64,000 nt of DNA from Pyrenophora tritici-repentis (Eukaryota > Ascomycota > Dothideomycetes > Pleosporales > Pleosporaceae), in assembly GCF_003171515.1 (NCBI RefSeq), contig NC_089398.1, forward strand, positions 1,302,001-1,366,000, written 5' to 3'. The position numbers and the translations under genes were made by a program. The notes under the pieces are model-generated. The model saw nothing but the letters and a program-made list of their open reading frames with translations, was not told the origin of the DNA and did not search any database. This document shows positions 53,079 to 64,000 of this stretch, piece after piece; positions within the stretch are counted from its first letter, which is position 1, and every line of letters begins with the position of its first letter.

Positions 53079-54371
53079 CTACTCTGCGAATAAGCTCTCC
53101 AATATCATACCATATGCCTCAGCTGCTTGTATCAGCTCATCTTGACTCAATCCCTCATTATCCGTGTGTGCAACTTCAATCGTACCAGTGCCATAAAGAT
53201 ACTTTTTTTCAACTTGTGGCAGGCTGGGAATATCCGTTCCGTAGAAGACAGGCGCAACCTCCAGGCCCTCAATGTCGGTATCCAGAATCGGCGCCGGATA
53301 CGTGGTATTGGCGAAAAGAACATTGAAAGTTGCATTTGCTTCCTTTGCTCGACTGGCAATAGGAGAAAGCATGCCCGCCATCATGTCTTTCACGACCTCG
53401 ACTGCGTCGTCTTCGCTCCTCGCTATGCGAACGACAATACTAGCATTGGCATGCTCTGGTACAACGTTTCCTGCGACACCGCCCATTATGCGCCCCGCAT
53501 TTAGTGTCGTAGCACCAAGTAGCTCGCTACTCGGAAGTGCAGGCTCAAGCATATTCAACGCCATGATTGCCTCAGCGAGGTAGTTGATCGCGCTCACACC
53601 AAGCCAGGGGTAAGCGGAGTGTGCGGCTTTGCCCGTGACATTCAAGTCAACGCGTAGACTGCCTTTGTGTCCGCTAGCAAGCTTGCCTTCCGTTGGCTCG
53701 CCGAAGATGCCGGCACGGAAGGTCATGTTGGAGGCATACTTGGCAAATGCTTTCATTCCAGTGCCGCCAATTTCTTCGCTAACAACGAATAACATACCTA
53801 GGCTAGGTGTGTCGGTGCGTGATTGGAAGAACTTGTGCGTTGCAATGATCATGGTCGCTATGGGCCCTTTGGCGTCGACTGTGCCACGACCATAGTGATA
53901 GACTGTACCGTTCTCTTCTCGGCGTTCGAAAGGATAGAATGGTGGGACCTTGCTCTGATTTAGCTACTTGGAAGACAGATTGATACAAGATTTTGCGCTT
54001 ACAGTATCGATATGACTCGTAATCAGAACTTCGGGCCATGTTCCTTCATCTTTGAGCGCCTGCGGATAAGCGAAGACGTTAAAGGTGCCAGTGTCTCCTA
54101 CTGGCACCTCATCAACATAGTAACCCAAACCAGTCAAGTACTCGGACAAGAAGTTGGCACATTCGACTTCGTCCTCGGAGATGGAGGGAATATTAACCAG
54201 CTCTTCATGGAGGTTGAAAAGCTTGTCTATTTCTTCTGTCGTGAGAGAGGTGTGCCGGCTTGCAATTTTTTGACTGTCTGATTTCACAACAGATCCAGCA
54301 TTGGGAACCTGCGGTGCTGCGACTGCAAACTGAAGAGCGACTAGCGCCACAAAAGATCTGAGGACAGTCAT
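53079..54371 (-). CDS. Secreted M20-family metallopeptidase (412 aa)
   Basis: Di-zinc carboxypeptidase/deacylase of the ArgE/DapE/carboxypeptidase G2 type. Exons (minus) 54371-54003 and 53948-53079 with a 54-nt phase-0 intron. A signal peptide (about 1-18, VALVALQFAVAAP) points to secretion. Metal-site motifs in order: ITSHIDT (His), GRGTVDAKGP (bridging Asp), SEEIGGTG (catalytic Glu-Glu), GEPTEGK and the final VAHTDNEG (His). The dimerisation-lid domain lies between about 230 and 340. Several Asn-glycosylation sites occur in the C-terminal half. Substrate not predictable. Confidence 0.9.
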
Positions 54372-55671
54372 TCTGACGATTACCTGGCAGATTCGAGGGA
54401 TGATGAAACGTAGCTCGGGGGCTTCTAGCAGGCTGATATGTGGAGTATTAGTGCCTTCTTATACCTGAAGAGCATCTTTGTCCTCGGAAGACATCATCCA
54501 CTTTTGGCAACATCCCGGGTGCCTATCATGAGATGAGCCGTATCAATTGCCAAGCCATGATATGATGAGGCCCCCTGCAAGTGGTGAAGCTTTGAAGGTT
54601 GGCATACGTCGTGCAACATGCGGCTCCACTCACTCAATGTCATCTTCTGCTGTCTTCAGTACGACAGGGATACATAACAGGTGACCAATGTTCGCTTGGA
54701 TTCTTTATTGCACACGATGAAGAGGTTCAGAATGTAGACCAAGCAAGTTACGATTTATTAGCGTAGCTGGCGCGATCAACGGAAGAACGAGTATGGTTAT
54801 GCAAAGCAGTCTTTATAGTTCGTTCTGTGACAGGATTTTTACCGGTGATAGTAGGTTAGATTAGTCGTATGATGTCAATGGTGACAACGGGTGCAAATGC
54901 GGGGTGCGATGCTCTTATCCCGGAAGGATATGGTAAGCGTAACCTTGGCAGCCACGGTAACATGAGGGCTTGAGTACTTTGTCCTGCCAAATTGGGTAAT
55001 GCGAGGATGAAGTTCTAATCGCCGTAGAAATGCCGGACATGCCCGCTTTGGTGCCGGCGACAATACAGATACAACCGTGACTCCACAACCTTGACGACCT
55101 CGTAAGCTACTATGGCAAGTGAGATATCGCAAAGCTACTGTAAGGCAAATAAAGTAGAAATATGATATTCATGTTTGAAGATCGTTCACATGGTTGTAGT
55201 GGGGGCGCAGCTGCAGCTATCCAGCCAACACACTCAATCCGATGATGGGTTTCGCATTGGAAGTAATAGAGCAGAAAAAGGAATGATGTAGTGACGTCGT
55301 AGGTGCAGTAGCTCGTCTATGCATGCATTCGTCGAGAGAAGGTTGGCCACTTGCTCAGCGCCATAATCAACATGTTTGAACTCCAGCGATGATCCCGAGA
55401 CATCGGAATTGATCCGCACACATGGCTATTACATTGCCCGTTTTACCAGCTGACTCTCAAAGCGCTCGTGGAAGACAAAGAAGCCGAGGGAGGATAGCGT
55501 GCCGCGCTTGACCGCCTTTGGCCGGATTGGCGTCCCATGCATGCATCACAGGCTGGACTCGACACATCCGCGTACGGACCGGTGCGAAGCTTGAGCTTTT
55601 ACCTTTAACTGTCGCGTCGTGTTCTTTACCGCACACCTTCACCACTGGAATACACCCAAAGGATTGCAATC
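54372..55671. other. Intergenic region, no supported gene
   Basis: 1.3 kb between divergent genes (M20 peptidase, minus; TB2/DP1 gene, plus). Frames here are short and without motifs. Confidence 0.45.
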
Positions 55672-56908
55672 ATGTTCGGGTTTGTCGCTGACGGCTTGAC
55701 GTGAGTATACCCCGCCCCCGCCGTCAATGTGTTTGGAGCAAACTCCGGAGTTTGGTATACGGGTACCTGGGCTGCTGGCTGCACTTTTGGAGCTTGCAGG
55801 GTCGTGAATACCACCGAGGACTTGGTCAAAATCTCTTTTTGCTATCAACTCATCAACTACCTTGCTAACAATACGTAGCGTCGCAACCACCGTCTTCTTC
55901 CCCATATTCGCATCCTACAAAGCCTTGCACACGTCAGACCCGGCACTCCTCGCACCATGGCTGATCTACTTCGTCGTCCTCTCAGCCTTTACCGCGGTCG
56001 AAAACACGTTCGACTTCATACTTAGTTGGGTCCCTTTTTACTCATGGATCCGCTTCTTCGCACATCTATACCTGATTCTGCCTGGTTCGCAGGGAGCCAA
56101 CTATCTCTATCAAGAATACATGGAGCCATTCCTGTACCACCACGAGAGAGAAATTGATGAGTTCATAAGCCAGAGCCATGACCGAGCTAAATCGGCGGGA
56201 ATGGCATACGTGGAGATGGGAATTGAATGGGTCAGGGTCAACTTGCTGGGCTTCGCACCGAAGAAGCCTCAATCGCCCAGACCCGATGGACAAACATATG
56301 CACAGAATCTGATGAGCAGGTTCCAAATGCCATCGGCAAGGGGCAGCAACGATCTATACGGATTAGTGAACCAAGCACTCAGCGGAGCCAGTGCACTCTA
56401 CGGTGCTGGCGCTGCGGGTGGTGCTGGTGCGAGTAGTGCAGGAACTCGAGACGCCCGAGCTACAGACCTGAGCCGCGGTGCAGCGAACCTTGTTCCAGAC
56501 AACATCCGCAACAACGCCGACCGAATGAGCTACGTCACTTCGCAACGTGAGCGCCTCGAGACGCTCCTCCAAGCCTTTACACGCGAGCAAGAGAACATAC
56601 AATCGCAGCAAACTGGCGGACATGTATATCACGATGGTGCGAGCAGCGGAAGCCGCTCGGGCACTATTTCGCGCAACAGGAGCGAGGTCGAGTTTGACAG
56701 GATTGAGCGCGACGAACTGAGCTCTGGCTCTGATCGGCCTCCTTACCCCCTCACGCCTCCCCCGCTAGACCGACGGACAAGCAGCGGATGGATGCCTTGG
56801 AACTGGCAGCGTCAGGAGCAGCAGGAAGATCCTCTGGCATATGGACGAGAGCCCAGCGACGTGAGGAACAGGGCAAGGGCGTCTGGTTTTGATCTCGGCG
56901 ATCGTTAG
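55672..56908 (+). CDS. TB2/DP1/HVA22 (REEP/Yop1-related) ER membrane protein (352 aa)
   Basis: Reticulon-like membrane-shaping protein family (PF03134). Exon 1 is 55672-55700 (29 nt), exon 2 is 55879-56908; the 178-nt intron has a GTGAGT donor and GCTAAC branch. The family core is in residues about 10-105: FPIFASYKALHTSDP, LAPWLIYFVVLSAFTAVENT, then WVPFYSWIRFFAHLYLILPG and GANYLYQEYMEPFL. The rest (about 130-352) is Gly/Ala/Ser-rich and disordered, much longer than in Yop1, so it is a long-tailed homologue rather than Yop1 itself. It likely sits in ER tubules. Confidence 0.88.
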
Positions 56909-56966
56909 CACAACCTTGGAAATGGGAATTTATGACATCATGGCTCGCTTTGGCGTTTAGGTAGCA

Positions 56967-56994
56967 TGGCAGATGGCAGATGGCAGATGGCACT
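56967..56994. repeat. Short tandem repeat, heptamer TGGCAGA x3 plus a partial unit
   Basis: Three exact 7-bp units and a fourth diverged one in the convergent 3' interval between the TB2/DP1 gene and MGM101. Confidence 0.8.
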
Positions 56995-57164
56995 CTGCTA
57001 GGCCTCATGACTATAAGATAGATCTGTATACACGGTACCCCGGTTACTGGGTACGAGCGGAAATGGTTGTTTTGGTATTGTTACAACCTATACATACACC
57101 AACATATCATGTACGATGCCATACGCCCCATGTAGGCGTCCGCCATCCGGATCTTCATGCCCAT

Positions 57165-58146
57165 CTATGCCTTCACTTCTTTGTATGGATACTTTGCCGT
57201 GTCGTCCTTCCTCAGCACAATCTTCCTCTTCTTTTTTGTGCTCACATGCTCCACCCACACTTCCTTTGTCATCTTGCTCGTAAATTCCCTAATGAAGCGA
57301 GGGTCCCAGAGCTCAGATGCAATACCCAAGTCTTTACAGCATCGCATCAGAGCATTAGATTTGCAGCCCTCGGTCGCGGTGGGAATACCGTCGGGATCGA
57401 AATATTGTTGCTCGCCACGGGCTATGGAAACGAGTCTGTGTAGCACATTTAGCATTATCATTTTCACAGGTGAATTGTACATCATACCTTCCCTGCACAA
57501 CAAGACCATACTCCCTCGTAATCAACTTGCCAGTCACAATACTCTCGCCTCTCGGCGCCAGCCCCCATCCTCCGGGCCCAAACGCCTTGTTCAGTATCCG
57601 CCTGTACTTGATTTCTGGTAGGTATATGATGCCATCAGGCTTGACCTCGACATCGTCTTGTGTAATGGGCGCAAGTAGTGTGTCCGACTGCTCTGGCGTG
57701 AATGATATGCTGCCGAGTCCATGGTAGGAGCGCGTCCAATCTATCGCTGGTACACCTTCTAGTTCGGGCGGAGCATCGGAGAGCCCGTCAGTTAAGGACC
57801 TTTGCTTGCGAGCTGCCTGTGCAGCAGTGTCGGCGGCATTGGTGCGTGTGGTAGGCACCGGGGGTTCCTTGGCAGGGAATGAAGGCACGACTGTCCGTTG
57901 CGGCGTAGCAGTCGATGATGTGGTCGCTGGTCTTGGTACTGTTGATGTTGTAGTTGCTGGTTTCACCGTAGAGGTTGTTGTCGTTGTCGACGTTGTCGCA
58001 GCCTTAGGCGCTGGTGTCGCGTATGCGGCGCAGATGCGGGACGAAGAGAAACTGCGTTGTGATGTCCGGTAGGCCAATGGCGATGCTCTCGAAGTCGAGA
58101 CTGAGATTAGGGCTGCTACGCCTCTGCGTGCCGGTATTGCTGTCAT
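57165..58146 (-). CDS. MGM101: Mitochondrial genome maintenance protein Mgm101 (309 aa)
   Basis: Rad52-type single-strand annealing protein of the mitochondrial nucleoid, needed to keep mtDNA. Exons (minus) 58146-57488 and 57435-57165, 52-nt phase-2 intron. An Arg/Ser-rich N-terminus (about 1-40) suits a mitochondrial presequence, then a Thr/Pro-rich linker (45-100). The conserved core runs from about 130: [45 protein letters not shown], then [38 protein letters not shown] and a basic KKKRK end. These are signature Mgm101 stretches. Confidence 0.95.
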
Positions 58147-59222
58147 TTTGCCAATCTCAGGGTTGGGATTTGAGATCTTTTCTTCGACATGGGAACGTCA
58201 ATAACGCGAAGTCACGATAGACGCACGGACCCGGATGGTTGAAAATCGGGTATTCGCCTCTTACCTTCCGCCCGCCTCGCTGACGGCTACCGTGGTCCAC
58301 AGATGGCCATGTCAGAACTGAATCCAAACGGCGCCTCCCGCCCGCGCCTCAGCCTCGCAGCATACATGAGCGCTGCAAAGTCAAATTCGACGTCCGATTC
58401 CGATGACGAAAGTCCGACTTCCTTCATGCCCAAATCCAGGTGGTTTCATGACACAGCTCCTCACTCATACCTGTCACTGGGTTGGACGTTGGACTTGCCG
58501 GTACTGGGATAGCGTTTAAAGTGCAGATCGCACCTAGACAGCATCTCCCCTCATACTTAGGACGCGCATACCGATGCTACCTCGTACACTATAGTAAGTG
58601 TCTAACGCCAGGACATACGTAATGACTAGGGACTCTTCTGCCGCCTATCACACCTGCTCTCTATGTCATCACCCACTAGCACAAAACGGCGAGGATTATT
58701 CCCTTCCCACCGTGTGTGTAAATAGATGATTACACTGATCGCCGGTCAAATTATGTCGGACTAGAAAGGATGCCGTTCGATTTCGGCCATAAAAGGCTAC
58801 AAGTGCACTTGGCTACCGCTACTGCCAATGCATGATGAAGCACTGAGGTGGACACAACGCAATTCAAAACACTGGAAGGTGTTGCATTCTCCCATTTCCT
58901 ACCATCCGATGGAGTCGATCTTACCCGAGTAGTCGTGGGTAGTAACGCGACAAACAGGTTAACTCCGCCGCGCTGTTGGGAAACCCCATGAAATATAGCC
59001 GTGAAACGCATAGCCGATTAGCTAGACCCCGGCTGCCGGCTACCATGTATCCAGGTCGTGGCTGGGCTAAGGCGAGTAAATGACCCTGGGGCTGCGAAGC
59101 TATGTGGTGATTCCGCCTCTTTTCGTCCAGCACAACAGTGACCTGTGGCCTTCAACGTATATTTAAACGTCATTCAACCCGCCTATTTCAGGGCATATCG
59201 GGGTTATGAGAATGCAAATATA
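58147..59222. other. Intergenic region with a short unassigned frame
   Basis: About 1.1 kb between divergent MGM101 (minus) and a P450 (plus). A 69-codon plus frame at 58303-58512 starts MAMSELNPNGASRPRLSLAA and has a Ser/Asp-rich stretch. It could be a first exon or a fragment, but nothing downstream joins it. No other signal seen. Confidence 0.35.
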
Positions 59223-60978
59223 ATGTCATCGAGAACAGCAGATAGTCCGACAGGACTCAAGATGGCTCCGATGTCCCAAATCTTTGGTACCATAGCTGCC
59301 TGTGTACGTACATCTCGGACTAAATGGAAAGCTCACAAGTTTGGTGTCACATACTTACGGATTATAGTTGATTGTCCGTTTCATTGTCAGAGCCATATAC
59401 CGCGTGTACTTCCACCCACTCAGCAAGTTTCCTGGGCCAAAACTTTACGCAGCAACACGCATTCCATTCCTTTATGTTTCAGCTACTGGCCAGAGCAACA
59501 ATGCCCTCTACGATTTGCACCAAAAGTATGGACGTATAGTCAGGACCCAGTACGACGAGTTGAGTTTCGCTGATCCTGATGCTTGGAAAGATGTAAGTAA
59601 CTATCCTGAGTGACTGGACCGTTTGGTTTAGTGTTTTGAGTAGACGCCTCGGCTCTTGCACTTTGACTGACGTCCCACAGATCTATGGCCATGGTACGAA
59701 AGGCACCGCAGGGGCTCCTCCTCCCAAAGCATGGGACAGATATCCGGCACCACCCAACAACGTACATGGCATTATCAGCGCCCCCGACCAAGATCACGCT
59801 CGTACACGAAAGATTTTCACGCCTGCCTTTTCGGATCGCGCTCTGAAACAACAAGAGCCACTTTTCTTCAAATACATGGACAAGCTCGTGTCTCTACTGA
59901 AGAAGGAAGCCAGCGAGGACCCAGACAAGAAGTTCGACATGGTTCGTATGTATAACTTCACTACCTTCGATGTCATGGGCGATTTGACTTTCGGAGAATC
60001 GCTACACATGCTCGACAATGCCGAATACGATCCATGGGTAAGAGATATCTTCGCTTCTTTAAAGGTTTCATACATAATCCAGCTGTTGGCACTGTACCCT
60101 ATTATATGGCGTTTGTGGAAAACCTTCATGCCGGAGTCGATTAATCAAAAGCGCATACGCCATCACGAATACTCGGTAACACGCGTCACGAAGCGCCTGG
60201 AAAAAGGACGGGAGAGCAAGGGCGTCGACCTGTGGGATTTCGTGCTCAATAAAAAGGGGGAACAAGGTATGAGCAGACAAGAAATGGATACGAACGCCGA
60301 ATTTTTCATGGTTGCTGGAACAGAGACGACGGCCACTCTGGTGTCGGGTCTGACATTTTTGTTGCTCACCAACCCGGATTGCATGAAGAAGCTTTGCGAC
60401 GAGGTACGCGGCCAATTCGCAACAGATGCCGACATGAGCATGGAAGTGATAGCTGCGCTGCCCTACCTATCGGCATGCATCAAGGAAGCTCTCCGTCTGT
60501 ACCCGCCGTTAGCCACGGGCCTTCAACGCCACACACCAGAGATTGGCAGCACAATCAACGGTACATTTATCCCTCCAGCCGCCACTGTTTTCATGGCTCA
60601 GCACGCGATGTATCGCAGTGCGCAAAACTTCAAGAGGCCTATGGAGTTCCTTCCGCAGAGATGGTTAGGTGACCCGGAGTTTGAGGAAGATAAGAGACAC
60701 TGCGTTCAGCCCTTTTCGGTTGGAACAAGAGATTGCATTGGCAAAAAGTAAGCTCTTTCTTGTCCCCGTAGACTGTCGCTGCAGCATATGCGTATTAGAG
60801 AAACCAAGCTGACATTTGATCTAGTATGGCATACCATGAAATGCGTCTCATCATGGCCAAGGTCTTGTACAATTTTGATATGGAGCTCTGCCCTGAGAGC
60901 AACAACTGGTTAGACCAGGACACCTATGTCATATGGGAGAAGAAGCCGCTTATCTGCAAGGTGAAAAGCGTAAACTAG
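59223..60978 (+). CDS. Cytochrome P450 monooxygenase, CYP65-like group (508 aa)
   Basis: Exons 59223-59303, 59368-59592, 59681-60747 and 60825-60978, summing to 509 codons with stop. Membrane anchor about 15-40, then FHPLSKFPGPKLYAAT. AGTETT I-helix motif near residue 314, ExxR in KEALRLYPP, then PQRWLGD, and the haem loop FSVGTRDCIGKN near 446 (split by the last intron). The N-terminal region (YGRIVRTQYDELSFADPDAW, DIYGH) is typical of the isotrichodermin C-15 hydroxylase/averantin hydroxylase-like group often found in secondary metabolism. No biosynthetic backbone gene is in the window. ATG 59223 is preferred; the frame upstream to 59145 has no ATG. Confidence 0.92.
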
Positions 60979-61607
60979 TCAATCTTTGGGGGTGGAAATT
61001 GCGTTTGGGAGTCAGTAACTTGATCATTGAAGAGGCGGCATTGGGAATTTCTTTTTCCAAATCTACCACATTCATTGCTGATACGCATCTGTATGCCTGC
61101 TACTATCCAATGTGCCTCAGCTGGGACGTATATTTGTCATGATGTGAAATTGTGAGGTGTTCACAAGCAAGGCTGACATGAGGTCGGATGTCGGCCGGGG
61201 ATCGTTCCGGTTTTGGAAACCGTTGGACGCATATCCCAATCGCGAGATGGTAATCCGTATCCGCTTCCGTTCCGCTGCAGTATCAGATGTGATGATTGAG
61301 CATGTCAGCCTGTCAACATGTCGCCGACAGCTCGAAACCGCCGTCTTGTGCCCCCACTGGGGATCCGGTGCGGCGCGCATGCCACGCGAGCAATGACGTG
61401 CCACGAGCTCTCTCGCTCCCTCGGCGAGCGCGTGCGTGACCACGGTGTAGTCGCTAACGTCCATCCCGTATATACTCGCTCTGGCAGCATCTGCGAACGC
61501 CTTGAGCCCCATATTTCCACGTCCTGATCAGCAACAACTACCGAACCCCTATGACGCGCTTGGGGCTGTTACCCATTGGTCGTTACCGTCTCCGCTCGAT
61601 CCGCTAA
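60979..61607. other. Intergenic region, no supported gene
   Basis: About 630 bp between two plus-strand genes. A 131-codon minus frame (61117-61512) overlaps a plus frame, has no motif, and is judged spurious. Confidence 0.45.
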
Positions 61608-64000
61608 ATGCTCCTCACGCCTCGCAGCTACTCACTCGCCCAGATTGCAGACCAAGGCCGCATCCACCCTGAACCCTCGTTCTTTCTGTGCACACCGTCG
61701 CGGAGAGAGTTGGAAGCCGAAAAGAAGCGCGCGCTGAGGATGCTGTTGTTGCATCAGAAGGGGAGCGTGAAAGTGGGAGAGGTAGTGAGGTAAGTGGTGA
61801 GGTTTCGTCTAGTCTGGCGACACCAGGCTTCGGGCGTGCATGCGACTTCCGATGTGGGACTGCAAGTGCACGCGCGAGGCTCGAGATGCGCGTGGAGGGG
61901 TACTAAATCATCGTCCAGGTACACCCTTACATACACACCCTCCGAAGACCGAATATTACCGCCACCCTCTTTCCTCCATGTTCGCATACGGAACTCATCC
62001 GCCATTCCTCTACGCGCCGCATACCTTCACGGACCCTACACAATCCACGTATCCGCCTATCCCTCCACCTTCCACCCAAACAAAAAGGATGACGACTCGA
62101 AAATCTACGGCGAGCCTGACTTCGAGCCAAATGTCAAGGCCGGTGGCTACTGGAACACCAAATTGACGGTGCCGGAGCATACTAGGAATGAAGAAAGAGA
62201 AGATGACGGGACGCCGAAGAGCGTAACATGGATTATTGAGATCGCCTCCCAGATTATCTTTTCCAACTCGGCATCAGTCAGCTACGAACTGCTGGTGGCA
62301 CGGGACGAGCGGTCATTGGACTTGGGCTTTACTGCTGTAACCGGTAACAGTCATGGGACGCCAGGAAAGGTTCAGGATCATCAACAGGGCAGCCAGAAGC
62401 ACGCCTCCCAGCATGGTGCCCAACCTAAAGGGGTCTACTCCAAGGCCGTCAAATTGGTTGTGGAGGACACTACGAGCCTGTGGAATAAGCCCGAGTTGCC
62501 AGAATGGAAAGACGAGGAGCACGACGACAAGCATAAATCTAAGAGCGAGCATGCACAAGATGAGGAACCACGCAAGAAGAAGAACATCCACCTGGTAATA
62601 GTGACACATGGGCTGCACAGTAATCTCGGTGCGGATATGCTATACCTGAAAGAAAGCATAGATGCAACCGCAAGGCAAGCGCGGGAAGATCGGCGGAGAC
62701 GGCGCAGAGAAGAGAAGGGAGCAAAGAAGAACGAGACTAAAAATGATACATCGACTGCACCCCTATCAGGCGGTCAGGATGACATCTCAGATAGCGAAGA
62801 GGATGACGACGAGGAAGACGTGATCGTGCGTGGCTTCGATGGCAACGTTATACGCACCGAGCGCGGCATTCAGTATCTTGGGAAACGGCTCGCCAAGTAC
62901 GTTTTGACTCTAACATATCCTGACCAACCATTCCTGCCGACCAAAAAGACCATGGGGCAAAAGCTGTCAAATCCATTCTCGCCCACAAAAGACAAGTACG
63001 ACGAGGGGTTGCCTTCTCATCACGGTAGCAGTGTGCACCAGACGCCTATCGCAAAAAGAGACAAACGTGCATACAAGTTTACCAGTATCAGTTTCATAGG
63101 CCATTCACTCGGTGGCTTGGTACAGACATATGCCATTGCTTATATCTATAAGCATTCACCCCACTTCTTCGACACGATCAAGCCCATCAACTTCATCGCC
63201 ATGGCGACTCCATTCTTGGGGTTGAGTAATGAGAACCCAACCTATGTCAAGTTTGCATTAGATTTTGGACTAGTTGGCAGAACGGGACAGGATTTGGGTT
63301 TGACCTGGAGGGCACCGACATTGGCAAGAAGTGGCTGGACGGCCATGGGTAATGTGTTCAGCAATCAGACTCAGAATCGAGACGCGGAAGATCCTGGTGC
63401 AAAACCCTTGTTACGCATCCTTCCTACTGGCCCAGCCCATAGGGTTCTACGCATGTTCCGCAACCGCACGATCTACTCAAATGTAGTCAACGACGGCATA
63501 GTACCACTGCGGACGAGTTGCCTTTTGTTCTTGGATTGGAGAGGGCTGGGCCGGGTCCAGAAGGCGCGTAGGGAGAATGGTCTCATTGGGACAGTGGCTG
63601 TGTGGGGCTACGGGCAACTGACGGGTCAAAACTCCTCGCCAAACCCATCCAGGGTTGGCTTCTCCGACGATGACAGTTCCGGCGTCGAATCGCCCACGTA
63701 CGCTGGTGACGGTACCGCTGTACCGTTGCCAGGCGAGGATGTCACCAACCAGGAAGATGAGACGCAGACTTCCGCGATCGATCCAGCAACCCATGAAGTC
63801 ATTGAAGGGCAGAAGAAGAGTCCTACACCGAAGGACCAGGATGATCAGTACTTCCAGCCTCAAAATACCCTCATGCAGCTCTGGAGCTATATCAGACCAA
63901 CGGGAAAGCATACCGCGAAGGACAAGAAGATGTTCACACGTAGTCAGACCATCTACAAGGACGATGAAGACGATTTGAGTTCGCCCGAAGCGGAAAGTTC
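61608..64000 (+). CDS. DUF676 (Rog1-type) putative lipase, 3' truncated by window edge
   Basis: Alpha/beta-hydrolase of the fungal DUF676/serine-esterase family (PF05057). Exons 61608-61789 and 61919 to beyond 64000; the intron has a GTAAGT donor and TACTAAA branch. The N-terminal part reads GSVKVGEVVRYTLTYTPSED across the splice, then a beta-rich domain (FLHVRIRNSSAIPLRAAYLH). The catalytic domain starts with IHLVIVTHGLHSNLGADMLY (oxyanion His-Gly). It contains the nucleophile motif GHSLGG near 63100-63115, and NDGIVPLRTS near 63490 is a candidate for the acid region. Asp/Glu-rich and Ser-rich linkers follow. No in-frame stop occurs before the edge. ATG 61608 is the first in frame, but more 5' exons are possible. 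Confidence 0.85.

Noticed and set aside
61117..61512. 131-codon minus frame
   Set aside because: No recognisable domain; opposite-strand frames overlap it and no transcription context supports it.
1..64000. CRISPR array, rRNA or functional tRNA genes
   Set aside because: No spaced identical direct repeats and no rRNA-like conserved stretches were seen; the only tRNA-like sequence is decayed.

Overview
The window reads as a gene-dense 64-kb piece of a filamentous ascomycete nuclear genome, most likely Dothideomycetes (Pleosporales-like); the taxon is inferred. The basis is short introns (mostly 47-150 nt) with GT..AG ends and CTAAC/CTGAC-type branch points, a HET-domain gene, a fungal rhodopsin-fold membrane protein, a DUF3433 protein, two P450s and a pogo/Fot1-type transposon beside single-copy fungal housekeeping genes (ARL1, RPS16, HIR3, MGM101, TFIIIC subunit). 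Exon structures were built by hand from splice signals and frame agreement. No transcript or database evidence was available.

Region 1 (1-11.1 kb) is accessory. It holds four uncharacterised genes. Three share an N-terminal module (Leu/Glu-rich helix, then a YG..VWGR-like motif, then a Tyr/Asp-rich tail) followed by a phase-2 intron at the same place. Two share a second, C-terminal module. A divergently transcribed pair (5445-7391 minus, 9934-11081 plus) has an intact 2,108-bp pogo-type transposon inserted in its shared upstream region.

Region 2 (11.3-25.4 kb) carries a rhodopsin-fold membrane protein, a P450, a DUF3433 membrane protein, the ARL1 GTPase and two low-complexity charged proteins.

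Region 3 (25.4-36.3 kb) is accessory again: a 130-bp palindromic MITE-like element inside a small broken reading frame, a decayed HET gene (one stop, two frameshifts), a secreted acid trehalase, and two tandem diverged paralogues of unknown function followed by three 78-bp tandem repeats.

Region 4 (36.2-64 kb) is mostly conserved core: RCC1-repeat protein, RPS16, a ChAPs exomer protein divergent from HIR3, a TFIIIC WD40 subunit, a small SET protein, a secreted M20 peptidase, a TB2/DP1/HVA22 protein, MGM101, a second P450 and a DUF676 lipase that runs off the right edge. Weak coding traces and a tRNA-like sequence lie at 47.9-49.1 kb. The core genes act in chromatin, transcription, translation, trafficking and mitochondrial DNA upkeep; no operon-like functional grouping is evident among them.
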